Positions 34,506 to 44,155 of a stretch of DNA of 64,000 bases are shown here, piece after piece (positions within the stretch are counted from its first letter, which is position 1; each line of letters starts with the position of its first letter). Source of the stretch: Streptomyces musisoli (GTDB lineage Bacteria; Actinomycetota; Actinomycetes; Streptomycetales; Streptomycetaceae); assembly GCF_016741855.1 (NCBI RefSeq), contig NZ_JAERRH010000003.1, positions 372,001 to 436,000 on the forward strand, written 5' to 3'. The notes below the pieces were generated by a model. It did not search any database. It saw only the letters and a program-made list of their open reading frames with translations, and had not been told where the DNA came from. A program made the position numbers and the translations under genes.

Positions 34506-34931
34506 GTGACCCCTCCCCTGACCGCTCTGGTCTTCCCGGACGTCGAGGAGATGGTCATCCACCAGATCCTGGACGTCCTGTCGTACGAGGCCTCCACCGT
34601 GAGGCCCGAGGGCGACGCCTTTGCCGAGGCGCTCCCCTTCGTCCAGGTCACCCGTATCGGCGGCACCCGGACCAGCGGGACCTTCAAGGGCCGCCGACTG
34701 CACGACGAAGCGCGTCTCTCGCTGGACGTGTACGCCGCCTCTCGCGTGGAGGCCACCGACGCCATGGCCCGAGTCCGGGCCGCCGTCGAACAGATGCAGG
34801 GCACCTCCAGGGACGGCGGCTTCGTGCTGCGGACCTGGGAGGAGACCGGGCCGGCTGTCCGTCCCGAGGAGCCCAACTCCAACGTCACGCGCCTCGGCTA
34901 CACGGCTGGGCTCCGCGTCCGACCTGCCTGA
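34506..34931 (+). CDS. Tail terminator protein
   Basis: 141 residues from a GTG. FVQVTRIGGTRTSGTFKGRR and LSLDVYAASRVEATDAMARV match the alpha-beta fold of lambda gpU-like tail terminators that stop tube growth. It lies just before the tail-tube gene, where tail terminators usually are. Confidence 0.72.
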   Translation: MTPPLTALVFPDVEEMVIHQILDVLSYEASTVRPEGDAFAEALPFVQVTRIGGTRTSGTFKGRRLHDEARLSLDVYAASRVEATDAMARVRAAVEQMQGTSRDGGFVLRTWEETGPAVRPEEPNSNVTRLGYTAGLRVRPA

Positions 34932-35033
34932 CCCGCGATCCGCCTGGGCCTCTCCAGGCTCCATTCCCAGCCCGTTCGGAGGGGCTCACGCATGCCCATC
35001 TTCGTCCAGGCGTCACCCAGTCAAGGAGAAGCA

Positions 35034-35606
35034 ATGGCTGACGACACTCAGGTGAGGGTCGGCGTCGAGGGCGCGTTCTACGTGGCCCCGGTCGGCACCA
35101 CCGCCCCGACCGACCCGTACTCCCCCTGGCCGACCGGGTGGGTCGACCTCGGCAACGTCTCCGAGGACGGTCTGACCGAGGCGCTCAACGAGAACCGCCA
35201 GGAGTTCAAGGCCTGGGGCCGCACCGGTCCTGTCCGGACCCAGGTGACCGACCGGGCGTCCACCTTCAAGATCACGTTCATGGAGACCAGCGCCTGGACG
35301 CTGGCGCTCTACTACGGCGTGGACCTCGCCGACATGACCTCCTCGGGCACCGGCGCCACCCAGTTCCTCTCCTTCGAGGAGCCCCAGGCCCCGGAGCCGA
35401 TGTACTACGCGCTCGGCATGGACGTCATCGACGGCGACAAGCCCGCGCGGATCATCGTCGCCCGAGCCGAGGTCACCGACAAGGGCGACCGCCCGTACAA
35501 GTCGGACACCAACCAGGCCTTCGAGCTGACCTTCTCGTCCCTGACCGCCCCGAACGGCGGCAGCTCGATCACGCGCCAGTTCGGCCTGGTCACCCTGCCT
35601 GCCTGA
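35034..35606 (+). CDS. Major tail tube protein
   Basis: 190 residues. VEGAFYVAPVGTTAPTDPYS and GYVSEDGLTEALNEN-like region, then FKITFMETSAWTLALYYG, match the tail-tube fold found in long-tailed siphoviruses. A strong AAGGAGA ribosome site precedes the ATG at 35034; earlier frame starts fall in the upstream hairpin region. A strong terminator follows, as usual for this abundantly made protein. Confidence 0.88.
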   Translation: MADDTQVRVGVEGAFYVAPVGTTAPTDPYSPWPTGWVDLGNVSEDGLTEALNENRQEFKAWGRTGPVRTQVTDRASTFKITFMETSAWTLALYYGVDLADMTSSGTGATQFLSFEEPQAPEPMYYALGMDVIDGDKPARIIVARAEVTDKGDRPYKSDTNQAFELTFSSLTAPNGGSSITRQFGLVTLPA

Positions 35607-35657
35607 CGTGCAGTGGTTCACGGCCAACGCCGTGAAGTCCGCATTCACCCCCATGAC

Positions 35658-35700
35658 CACTGGCCGGAGCGTCCTTCGCGGGTCTGCGCTCCGGCCAGTG
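35658..35700 (+). terminator. Strong hairpin after the tail tube gene
   Basis: CACTGGCCGGAGCG (35658-35671) and CGCTCCGGCCAGTG (35687-35700) form a perfect 14-bp stem with a 15-nt loop. A smaller hairpin TTCACGG/CCGTGAA lies at 35617-35636. The hairpin could reduce transcription into the less abundant tape-measure genes. Confidence 0.8.
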
Positions 35701-35740
35701 CTGTGACCCGCGAAGATCCGCGAGAACGAGGTAGATCATC

Positions 35741-36079
35741 ATGAGCAAGCCGAACCGCAAGCGCATCAACCTGGAGACCCTCCGCGCCCAGCGCCTGGAG
35801 GCCCAGGGCACCAAGGAGATCGAAGTCGAGCTGGGCGACGAGAAGTTCGTCTTCCCGTGCGCGGCCTGGTGGCCGATGAAGCTCGTCAAGCAGATCCGGG
35901 CTCTGGAGAAGGACGACAACAGCGACGCCACCGACATGCTCGCGCTGATCTCCAACCGAGAGCAGGTGGACCGCCTCATCGAGCTGGGCCTCACCCTGGG
36001 CGACTTCATGGACATCCAGGAGGCGATCCAGGGTGACATGGGTGTCGGCTCGGGGGAATCGACCAGCTCCTCGAACTGA
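35741..36079 (+). CDS. Tail assembly chaperone, gpG-like
   Basis: 112 residues. KEIEVELGDEKFVFPCAAWW and MKLVKQIRALEKDDNSDATD match the N-terminal domain of siphovirus tail chaperones. The downstream reading frame continues after a -1 shift at 36052-36058 to give the longer gpGT protein. Both forms coat the tape measure during tail assembly. Confidence 0.82.
   Translation: MSKPNRKRINLETLRAQRLEAQGTKEIEVELGDEKFVFPCAAWWPMKLVKQIRALEKDDNSDATDMLALISNREQVDRLIELGLTLGDFMDIQEAIQGDMGVGSGESTSSSN
36052..36058 (+). other. Programmed -1 frameshift site
   Basis: GGGGGAA is read in the gpG frame as GGG GAA; slipping back one base gives GGG GGA in the gpT frame. The slip lies 21 bp before the gpG stop, and the gpT frame is open from 36037. 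The position and form match the conserved siphovirus tail-chaperone frameshift. Confidence 0.75.
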
Positions 36080-36675
36080 TCGAGGAGCACCCCTCCGAAC
36101 TCCGGGCGGACATCGCCCGGTACTTCCCCGGCCGCTCCCTGAACGAGTTCCACCGCAACGAGTCCGGCAACGGCTCGATGTCCTGGCTGGAGCTGTGGGA
36201 GTTCATCCAGGCCCTCCCGCTCGACTCCATGACGCATGCGGCCAGGCGCGGTGACTACGCCCGGCGTCGGTGGACTGAAGCGGACTACATGCGGGCCGCC
36301 GAGCTGACGCTGTTGCAGAGAGCGATCCAGATCCTCTCGGTGGCACACCTGGAGGGCAAGCCTCCCAAGCTCGCCCCCTGGGCGGAGCCGGACCTCCGCA
36401 CCCCTGAGCAGCTCGCCGAGGACGAGGCCCACAAGGCCCGTCAGGCGGCCCGCTGGGCCCAGTACCGCGCCGCGACGCGCCCCGGGGCCGCACCAGATCC
36501 CGAGTACGCCAGGCGCCTGGCCCAGGCCCGTGAGGAACACCTCCGGCTCGTGGCGCAGGGCCAGCCGGCCCGGACAACTGAACAGGGGGAGCGATGTCAA
36601 CCAACGTCGGAACCGTCGTCGCCACCATCGTCCCCAGCGTCGCGGACTTCGCCTCCCGGGCCACTGCCGCACTGA
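36052..36675 (+). CDS. Tail assembly chaperone, gpT extension made by -1 frameshift
   Basis: After the slip the frame encodes GIDQLLELIEEHPSELRADI and continues to MSWLELWEFIQALPL and a helical, Ala/Arg-rich end, about 207 codons beyond the slip. It has no ribosome site of its own; the frame is expected only as the fused 35741-36675 product. The last 82 bp overlap the tape-measure start. Confidence 0.75.
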   Translation, partial: GGIDQLLELIEEHPSELRADIARYFPGRSLNEFHRNESGNGSMSWLELWEFIQALPLDSMTHAARRGDYARRRWTEADYMRAAELTLLQRAIQILSVAHLEGKPPKLAPWAEPDLRTPEQLAEDEAHKARQAARWAQYRAATRPGAAPDPEYARRLAQAREEHLRLVAQGQPARTTEQGERCQPTSEPSSPPSSPASRTSPPGPLPH

Positions 36676-39600
36676 CCCCGCAGGCTGATCGCCTGGGCCG
36701 GAACCTGGGACAGACCCTGTCCCGGTCGATGACCCGGGGGCTCGACTTCTCCGGGATCGACCGCGCCCTCCGTCGCTCTCTGGACGCGGCGGAGGCCACG
36801 GCGGCCAGCAAGGGCCGTCAGATCGGCAAGCGGTACGGCCAGGCCATGAAGGCTGGGCTCACCAATGAGCTGCGCGGCCTCCAGGGCTCTCTGGACGTCC
36901 GTATCCGCCCGGTCATGGACCGGCACGCCTATCGGGCCGTACAGGCCGACCTGGACGTCCTCACGAGGACGCGCACGGTCGTCATCAACGCCAGCGCGGA
37001 CACCACGGCGGCAACGGCCCGACTGGACGCCCTCGCCCGGCACCGCACGGCGACGATCCACACCAACGTCAACGGCTCCCAGGCCGGGCAGGCCTCGGGG
37101 CTCATCTCCGGCATCACCGGCGCGGCGTCCGGGGCCGGTAGCGCCGTGGCGGGCCTGGCCTCCAAGGTCGCCCTCCTCGGCTCCGCCGCGCCCCTCGTGG
37201 GCTCCCTGGTCAACGTCGTGGCGGCCATCGCCCCGGCGGCGGCCCTGGCGGTCCCTGCGGTCGCGGCACTCGGGTCGGCCTTCGTGGCCATCAAGCTCGG
37301 CACGGCCGGGCTGGGTGACGCCTTCAAGGCCGCCTTCGCCCCCACGGACGCCACCAAGGCCGTCAAGTCGGCCAACCAGGTGGCCAGTGCGGAGCAGAGC
37401 GTCAAGCGGGCCGTCGAGCAGGTCGGCGTAGCCCGTGAGAACGCGGCCTCGGCGAACCAGGCGGCAGCCCGTCAGGTCGTCAGCGCGGAGCGGGACCTCG
37501 CCTCCTCCCAGCAGTCGGCCAAGCAGGCCCAGTTGGACTTGAATGCGGCCCGCGAGGAGGCCGTCCAGAACCTCCGGGACCTGAACCAGCAGCTCGCGCA
37601 TTCGGCTCTGGACCAGCGCTCGGCCACCCTGGCGGTCAAGCAGGCCCAGGAGGACCTGTACAAGGTCCTCGCCGACCCGAAGGCGAGTGAGCTTCAGCGC
37701 CAGCAGGCGCAACTCGCCTACGACGAGGCCAAGCAGAACCTCGCGGACCAGACCCAGAAGCAGAAGGACCTCAAGAAGCAGGTCGAGGCGGCCGACAAGG
37801 CCGGGGTCGAGGGCGCTAAGAACGTCATCGAGGCCAAGAAGGCCCAAGCGGCGGCCAACCAGGACGTCAAGGACAAGGAGCAGGCCCTCGCGGATGCGCG
37901 GGCGGCTCAGGCCAAGACGGCCCGGGACGGTGCCCGGTCGATCGCCCAGGCCCAGCAGGCCGTCGCCGACGCTCAGCAGCGCGTGGCCGAAGCCCAGATG
38001 TCTGCGGTCTCCGGCACGAACAAGCTGAACGACGCGCTGGCCAAGCTCTCCCCCAACGCTCGTGCGTTCGTGTCCTCGGTGCAGGGCCTGAAGCCCGCCT
38101 GGGACGCCATGCAGCTCGGCGTCCAGGACCGTCTGTTCGCAGGACTGGGCGGCCGGCTCACGGATGTGGGCTCCCGGGTCATCCCGATCCTCCGGGGCGG
38201 CCTGGAGGGCACCGCGGGCGTCCTGAACCGGATGGGCAAGGGCGCCCTGGACGCGGTGAACAACCTGGCCAAGACCGGGATGCTCAAGAAGGTCCTGGAC
38301 GGGGCCACCCAGTCGCTGAAGCCGCTGGAGAAGGCTCCCGGGCAGATCGTCACGGCCTTCGGTCAGATCGCCGTGGCGGCCCAGCCGTCGTTCCAGAAGA
38401 TCGCCACAGGGCTTGCCGGTGTCGTCACGAGGGTCACCGACAAGCTGGGCAAGGCCTTCGGGTCCGGCGCCATGGAGAAGGCCATCGAGCAGGCGGTCAA
38501 CCTCCTCGGCGACCTGATGGACGTCGGCAAGAACGTCTTCTCGATCCTCGGCGACATCTTCATGGCCGGGGCCGACACCGGTGGCGGCACCATCGGGATG
38601 CTGAAGGAGATCACCGGGGCCATCGCGGAGATTACCTCCAGCCCCGAGGTGCAGGGTGGTCTGAAGGCCCTGTTCTCGGTGATGGGGACGATCGCCAAGA
38701 CGGTGGCGCCGCTCCTGGGCACGGCCCTGAAGTTCGTGGGCCAGATCTTCGAGAAGCTCGGTCCTCCGATCGAGACCCTCGTCAAGGCTCTGGGCGACGC
38801 CCTGAAGCCGGTGATTGACGCCCTGGGTCCGGTCCTGGTGATCCTCGCGGACGCCGTCGGCCAGATCCTGGTGGCCATCTCACCCCTGATCCCGGTGATC
38901 GGGGAGCTGCTGGCCTCGGCCCTCAAGCCGCTGGGTCCGGTCTTTGCGGTCATCGGCAAGGTGATCGAGAAGCTCGCCCCGGTGATCGCGACCGTGGCCG
39001 ATGCACTGGGTCCGATCCTGACCCCGATCCTGGAGGGACTCGGCGCGGTCCTGGGGCAACTGGTCACGCAGTACGCGGACATGTTCCTCCAGCTCGTCCA
39101 GCAGCTCGCACCGGTGATCCCCCAGCTCATCCCGCCGCTGGTCGGCGTGGCCAAGAGCCTGGGGAGTCTGCTGCTGGCCATCGCGCCGCTGCTGCCCCAG
39201 ATCCTCTTGCTCGGGGCGCAGTTCGTCACGACGCTCCTCCCGGCGATCCTGCCGATCCTGCCGCCGATACTCCAGCTCGTGGATCTGCTGGTCCGGCTGG
39301 CCGTCTGGACGATCCAGAAGATCGTCCTCCCGGCTATCCAGGGCCTGATCGACTTCGTGAAGGACATGGGGCGCAAGCTCCAGCCCTTCATCGACGCGGT
39401 CAAGCACGTCACCGAGTGGATCGCGGAGAAGTTCAAGTGGCTCTACGACAAGCTCGTTGGCCACTCGATCATCCCGGACCTGATCAAAAAGATCCGCGAC
39501 TGGTTCAACACCGGCAAGCAGTGGATCAAGGACATCTGGAACGCCGTCTGGGACAACACCCTCGGCCGGGTCGTCAGCGCGGCCAAGACGGTGGGCGAGA

Positions 39601-41990
39601 AGGTGGCCGGGTTCGCCCGAGGCGTCCGCGACCGATTCAACGACGCCAAGCGCTGGGTCTCCGAGAAATGGAACGGCCTGTGGTCCGGCGTCGCCGGGAC
39701 GGTCACCTCGATGCGCAAGACGATCGAGGGCCGGGTCCGGGACTTCAAGGACTCGGTGGTCGGCTTCTTCCAGAAGGCGATCGACGGCATCCACACGGCC
39801 TGGTCGAAGCTCTCGGACATCGCCAAGAAGCCCGTGCGGTTCCTGGTGGAGACGGTCTTCAACAACGGCCTGCGGAAGGTCTGGAACAACACAGCGGCCA
39901 AGCTCCCTGGCATCGGGGAGATCGGCGAGATGAAGCTCCCCAGGGGCTTCGCGACTGGTGGCATCCTGCCGGGCTACACGCCGGGTAGGGACGTCCACCG
40001 GTTCGTCTCGCCGACAGGCGGCGTGCTGGACCTCTCCGGCGGCGAGGCCATCATGCGGCCGGAGGTCACCCGGGCCGTCGGCAGGGGCGGCATCAACGCC
40101 CTCAACGCGGCGGCCCGTACGGGCGGCGTGGCAGGCGTCCAGGCGCTCCTGGCCAACGGACTCCCCCGTCGGGCGTTCTGGGGCGGCGGCATCTGGGACG
40201 ACATCACCGACAACCCGGTGACCAACGCGGTCAAGGGCGTCGTGAGTGATGGCGTCGACCTGCTGAAGAAGGGGGCCGACTGGGCTCGGGGCGGCGTTGC
40301 CGACCTGGCCGAGAAGACCCTGAAGCACCTCCTCGGGGTCAGCTCCCTGAAGGTCGATCCCAGCAAGCAGACGTGGTCCGGCCTGGTGGGCAACGTCCCC
40401 GTGATGCTCGCGAACAAGGTCGTGAGCTTCATCCGCGGCAAGGAGGACGACGGAGCCGGAAGCAGCGTGGCGCTGAAGGGCTACAAGCCCTCGGCGGGCG
40501 TAAAACAGTGGACCTCCGTGGTGCTCCGAGCCCTGAAGGAGGTCGGCCAGCCGGCCAGCCTCCTCAGCTCCACCCTGCGGCGCATGCAGCAGGAGTCCGG
40601 CGGCAATCCCACGATAGTCAACAAGTGGGACAGCAACTGGCAGGCGGGCCACCCGTCGGTCGGCCTCATGCAGGTCATCGGCCCCACGTTCCGGTCCTAC
40701 GCGGGGAAGTACAAGAACAAGGGCCCGTTCCTCTACGGGACCTCGGTCGACCCGCTCTCCAACGTGTACAGCTCGATGCGGTACGCCCTGGCGGCCTACG
40801 GGTCACTCCACAAGGCGTACGACCGGGCGGGCGGTTACGCCCGAGGCGGCTACCCGTCGGCGGGAGAGCTGGCGTGGGTGGGCGAAGAGGGCCCTGAGCT
40901 GGTCCGCTTCCTCGGCCCCGCCCAGGTGTACCCGCACGAGCAGTCGATGCGCATGGCGCGCGGCATGGGTGCGAACATCCCGGGCTTCGCCAAGGGCGGC
41001 ACCATCTCGGCCACGGGCAAGGGCAGCATCGCCGCCGTCATCGGCAAGGCGTTCCTGGAAGGTCTCCAGGGCTCCACCACGGGGATCAAGAACGCCATCG
41101 CCAAGGTGACCACCGCGATCAAGAACGCCTTCAAAGGCGTGAAGTCGTCCATTGACGACAAGCTCCTGAAGTCGCTGGCCTCTTCGAGCACCAAGCTCCA
41201 GGCGCTGGCGACCAAGCGGGATCAGATCGCGGCGAAAATCGCGGCGGCCAAGCAGATGGCGACGGACCAGACGGCCGCCGGGAAGTCCTTCGCGTCGATG
41301 ACGTCCCTGCCGAACGGCGGGAACACGTTCGACGCGGCGGGCATCCTCAACGGCCTGAAGGTCCGCCTGGGCCAGCTCAAGGCCTTCTCGGCCAACATCG
41401 CCAAGCTGTCCAAGATGGGGCTCTCCAAGGAGCTGCTCCAGCAGATCATCTCGGCGGGCCCCGACTCGGGGGCCGCGTACGCACAGGCCCTGGTCAACGC
41501 CACCCCCAAGGAGCTGCGCTCGATCAACGCCATCCAGGCGCAGATCGACAAGGCCAGCAAGCAGTACGGGAACACAGCGGCCGACGCCATGTACGACGCG
41601 GGGACCAAGGCGGGCGACGGCTTCCTGACGGGCCTCAAGGCCCAGCAGAAGGCCATCGAGAACCAGATGTCCGACCTGGCCAAGGCGATTCAGAAGGCCA
41701 TCAAGAAGGCCCTGAAGATCAAGAGCCCGTCCAGGGTCATGGCCGAGATCGGCGAGCACGTCGGTCAGGGCCTGGTCATGGGCATGGACGCCACCCACCA
41801 CGCGATCGTGTCCAGCGCCAACCAGATGGCGGGGGCCGTTCAGCGCGGCGTGGGCATCGAGCCGGCTGCCCGCCAGGAGCGGGTCCGGGACGTCCATCTC
41901 CACGCCAGGACAACGGAGAAGCCGACGAGGCAGGCGGTCGTGGACGCCATGCGGGACTACTCGGCGATCTACGGCGCGCTCGTCCTCTGA
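36594..41990 (+). CDS. Tape measure protein with embedded transglycosylase domain
   Basis: 1798 residues, the largest gene. It starts with a TMP-like region, then long coiled coils (about 255-470), then hydrophobic helices (about 690-920). Around residues 1300-1400 the segment with STLRRMQQESGGNPTIVN and GLMQVIGPTFRSYAG is a soluble lytic transglycosylase domain, with the catalytic Glu in QQESGGNP. A further coiled-coil C-terminus follows. TMP length sets tail length; the embedded enzyme would cut peptidoglycan during DNA entry. Start ATG 36594 has a GGGGGAG ribosome site. Confidence 0.93.
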   Translation: MSTNVGTVVATIVPSVADFASRATAALTPQADRLGRNLGQTLSRSMTRGLDFSGIDRALRRSLDAAEATAASKGRQIGKRYGQAMKAGLTNELRGLQGSLDVRIRPVMDRHAYRAVQADLDVLTRTRTVVINASADTTAATARLDALARHRTATIHTNVNGSQAGQASGLISGITGAASGAGSAVAGLASKVALLGSAAPLVGSLVNVVAAIAPAAALAVPAVAALGSAFVAIKLGTAGLGDAFKAAFAPTDATKAVKSANQVASAEQSVKRAVEQVGVARENAASANQAAARQVVSAERDLASSQQSAKQAQLDLNAAREEAVQNLRDLNQQLAHSALDQRSATLAVKQAQEDLYKVLADPKASELQRQQAQLAYDEAKQNLADQTQKQKDLKKQVEAADKAGVEGAKNVIEAKKAQAAANQDVKDKEQALADARAAQAKTARDGARSIAQAQQAVADAQQRVAEAQMSAVSGTNKLNDALAKLSPNARAFVSSVQGLKPAWDAMQLGVQDRLFAGLGGRLTDVGSRVIPILRGGLEGTAGVLNRMGKGALDAVNNLAKTGMLKKVLDGATQSLKPLEKAPGQIVTAFGQIAVAAQPSFQKIATGLAGVVTRVTDKLGKAFGSGAMEKAIEQAVNLLGDLMDVGKNVFSILGDIFMAGADTGGGTIGMLKEITGAIAEITSSPEVQGGLKALFSVMGTIAKTVAPLLGTALKFVGQIFEKLGPPIETLVKALGDALKPVIDALGPVLVILADAVGQILVAISPLIPVIGELLASALKPLGPVFAVIGKVIEKLAPVIATVADALGPILTPILEGLGAVLGQLVTQYADMFLQLVQQLAPVIPQLIPPLVGVAKSLGSLLLAIAPLLPQILLLGAQFVTTLLPAILPILPPILQLVDLLVRLAVWTIQKIVLPAIQGLIDFVKDMGRKLQPFIDAVKHVTEWIAEKFKWLYDKLVGHSIIPDLIKKIRDWFNTGKQWIKDIWNAVWDNTLGRVVSAAKTVGEKVAGFARGVRDRFNDAKRWVSEKWNGLWSGVAGTVTSMRKTIEGRVRDFKDSVVGFFQKAIDGIHTAWSKLSDIAKKPVRFLVETVFNNGLRKVWNNTAAKLPGIGEIGEMKLPRGFATGGILPGYTPGRDVHRFVSPTGGVLDLSGGEAIMRPEVTRAVGRGGINALNAAARTGGVAGVQALLANGLPRRAFWGGGIWDDITDNPVTNAVKGVVSDGVDLLKKGADWARGGVADLAEKTLKHLLGVSSLKVDPSKQTWSGLVGNVPVMLANKVVSFIRGKEDDGAGSSVALKGYKPSAGVKQWTSVVLRALKEVGQPASLLSSTLRRMQQESGGNPTIVNKWDSNWQAGHPSVGLMQVIGPTFRSYAGKYKNKGPFLYGTSVDPLSNVYSSMRYALAAYGSLHKAYDRAGGYARGGYPSAGELAWVGEEGPELVRFLGPAQVYPHEQSMRMARGMGANIPGFAKGGTISATGKGSIAAVIGKAFLEGLQGSTTGIKNAIAKVTTAIKNAFKGVKSSIDDKLLKSLASSSTKLQALATKRDQIAAKIAAAKQMATDQTAAGKSFASMTSLPNGGNTFDAAGILNGLKVRLGQLKAFSANIAKLSKMGLSKELLQQIISAGPDSGAAYAQALVNATPKELRSINAIQAQIDKASKQYGNTAADAMYDAGTKAGDGFLTGLKAQQKAIENQMSDLAKAIQKAIKKALKIKSPSRVMAEIGEHVGQGLVMGMDATHHAIVSSANQMAGAVQRGVGIEPAARQERVRDVHLHARTTEKPTRQAVVDAMRDYSAIYGALVL

Positions 41991-42011
41991 TCAGACCTTG
42001 GAGGGGCAAAT

Positions 42012-42944
42012 ATGCCGATCCTTGCACGCTCCTCCGGGTCTCTCCCTGGCGTCATCAACCCGCCGCCGATTCAACCGCTGGAGGTACCTAGCCTCTCCTG
42101 GACGGACTCCCAGGGGCGCACGACGCTCCTGTCCGACTGGGAGAACGGCTGGGTCCTACAGCCCGGCACCCGGGGCCTGGACCTGCCTGGGTTCGACTTC
42201 TACACGGATGCATCCCCGCAGATCGACGGCAACGCAATGCGGGGCCTGCATGCACAGGCCCGAGAGATCTTTCTCCCGGTCGTCCTGTTCGGTTCAGACA
42301 GGGCGGACTTCGTGGCCCGCAAGCGGTCCTTCCTGGCGACCATGAACCCCTACCTTGGGCTCGGGACGCTGACCATGACCGAGGCCGACGGCTCGTACCG
42401 CACGATCGAGGCGTACTACGTCTCGGGCGTAGAGGGCGACACCGGGCAGGACTCCTCCGGACTGCGCTGGCAGAGCATGGGGATTACGCTCTCCTGCCCC
42501 AGCCCGTACTGGCTCGGCGAGTCGGTGCACCTGGACTACGGTGCCGGGGCCACAGGCAACTTCTTCCCGGTGCTGCCGGTGGTCGTCCGGGACTCCCAGG
42601 TCCTCGGCGCCACGGTCATCAACAACCTCGGCGACGCATCGGCCTTCCCGGTCTGGACGATTCACGGGCCCGCCACGTCGGTGGTCATCTCCAACGACTC
42701 CACGGGCCTGAGCTTCTCCGTGACGGCCTCTCTCGGCTCATCGGACGTCCTGGTCGTGGACGCCCGTGAACGGGTCCAGACCGCCGTCTTGAACGGCACG
42801 ACGAACTGGTGGCCCAACCTCGCGGCCGACTCAGACCTGTGGAGCTTCCAGCCGGGCACGAACAACGTCTCGATGGCGCTCGTGGGGACGGACAGCAACA
42901 CCACGGTCCAGCTCGACTATCAGCCCCGCTTCCTCACCGCGTAG
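42012..42944 (+). CDS. Distal tail protein (Dit-like)
   Basis: 310 residues. An N-terminal beta part (LSWTDSQGRTTLLSDWENGW) and RKRSFLATMNPYLGLGTLTM are typical of siphovirus distal tail proteins that form the hub at the tail tip. The C-terminal beta domain probably binds later baseplate proteins. It directly follows the tape measure gene. Confidence 0.85.
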   Translation: MPILARSSGSLPGVINPPPIQPLEVPSLSWTDSQGRTTLLSDWENGWVLQPGTRGLDLPGFDFYTDASPQIDGNAMRGLHAQAREIFLPVVLFGSDRADFVARKRSFLATMNPYLGLGTLTMTEADGSYRTIEAYYVSGVEGDTGQDSSGLRWQSMGITLSCPSPYWLGESVHLDYGAGATGNFFPVLPVVVRDSQVLGATVINNLGDASAFPVWTIHGPATSVVISNDSTGLSFSVTASLGSSDVLVVDARERVQTAVLNGTTNWWPNLAADSDLWSFQPGTNNVSMALVGTDSNTTVQLDYQPRFLTA

Positions 42945-42953
42945 GGGGTGGCG

Positions 42954-44138
42954 ATGGGCTTCGGCGCGCCCCTGATCACCGTCCAGGTCCGGGACCAGAA
43001 CCTCCAGATCCTGGGCATAGTGGACGACTTCACCTCACTGACCATCACTCCGCGGTTCAACGCCGTGGGGGCGTTCGTCCTGAACATCTCGGCGGACTCC
43101 CCCAAGGCGGACCTCCTGATCCCGGGTAACGGCCTGATCATCAGACGCGGTTCGGACGTGCTGATGTCCGGCCCCATCCGGGAGCCCAACTGGCAGCGCT
43201 CGGACGGTGACGGCGGCAGCGGGGTCCTGACAGTCAACGGGGTGGACGACATGACCCTCCTGGCCGGGGCGACCTGCTGGCCGAACCCCACGGCCGCACC
43301 GGGCTCCCAGACGGACTCGGTGTACAAGATCTCCGGTGTCGCGGCCGAGGCGGCCATGAGGGCCCTGGTGAATCTCAACATCGGGCCCGGCGCCCAAGCG
43401 GCCCGGAAGATCTCGAACCTCACGCTGGCCGCCGACGGTGGCCACGGGGTGAGCATCACCAAGCAGGTCAATCAGTTCGACAACCTCCTGGCCGTCCTCC
43501 AGGACATCGCCAAGACGGCCGCGCTCGGCTTCAGGATCGTGCAGGTCGGGGCCAACCTCCAGTTTCAGGTCTACGAGCCGGCCGACCTCTCGGCCTCCGC
43601 GAAGTTCTCCTTCGGCCTGGGGAACCTGACCGACGCCTCGTACTCGGTGACCGCCCCGACCTGCACCAAGGCCGTGGTCGTCGCCGGAGGCAGCAGCAGT
43701 CCCCGCCAGGTCAAGGTCTACACGCGGGCGGACGCGGCCTTCCCCGGACCGTGGATCGAGCAGTTCGTGGACCTCACGAGCGTGGACACCGCGTCCACCG
43801 ACCTCACGGCCCAGATGGACCAGGCCGCCAACGAGGCCCTGACCTCCGGGGCCGCCCAGGGCAACCTGACCATGAACCCCATCGACACCCCGCGCCTCCA
43901 GTTCGGGCGGGACTACAAGGTGGGCGACAAGGTCTCGTGCCAGGTGAGGGACGACTTCTTCACCGACGTGGTCCGCGAGGTCAACATCGCCTTCGACGCG
44001 CAGGGCGGCTACGTCGCCAAGGCCGTCATCGGTTCCTCAGACGCCGCAAACAACCAGGACGTCCTGGCCCGGATGTACCAGTACACCGCCCGCATCTTCA
44101 CCCGGCTGAGGCGCCTGGAGACGCGCAAGCCGTCCTGA
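42954..44138 (+). CDS. Tail hub protein, Gp37-like
   Basis: 394 residues from the ATG at 42954, which has a GGGGG ribosome site at good distance; a GTG at 42948 is possible but too close. The sequence (VRDQNLQILGIVDDFTSLTI, GAFVLNISADSP, VGDKVSCQVRDDFFTDVVRE) fits the ReqiPepy6 Gp37-like family of siphovirus tail-tip proteins. It likely forms the central hub or baseplate spike with the Dit protein. Confidence 0.83.
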   Translation: MGFGAPLITVQVRDQNLQILGIVDDFTSLTITPRFNAVGAFVLNISADSPKADLLIPGNGLIIRRGSDVLMSGPIREPNWQRSDGDGGSGVLTVNGVDDMTLLAGATCWPNPTAAPGSQTDSVYKISGVAAEAAMRALVNLNIGPGAQAARKISNLTLAADGGHGVSITKQVNQFDNLLAVLQDIAKTAALGFRIVQVGANLQFQVYEPADLSASAKFSFGLGNLTDASYSVTAPTCTKAVVVAGGSSSPRQVKVYTRADAAFPGPWIEQFVDLTSVDTASTDLTAQMDQAANEALTSGAAQGNLTMNPIDTPRLQFGRDYKVGDKVSCQVRDDFFTDVVREVNIAFDAQGGYVAKAVIGSSDAANNQDVLARMYQYTARIFTRLRRLETRKPS

Positions 44139-44155
44139 GCCCAGAGAGGTACACC

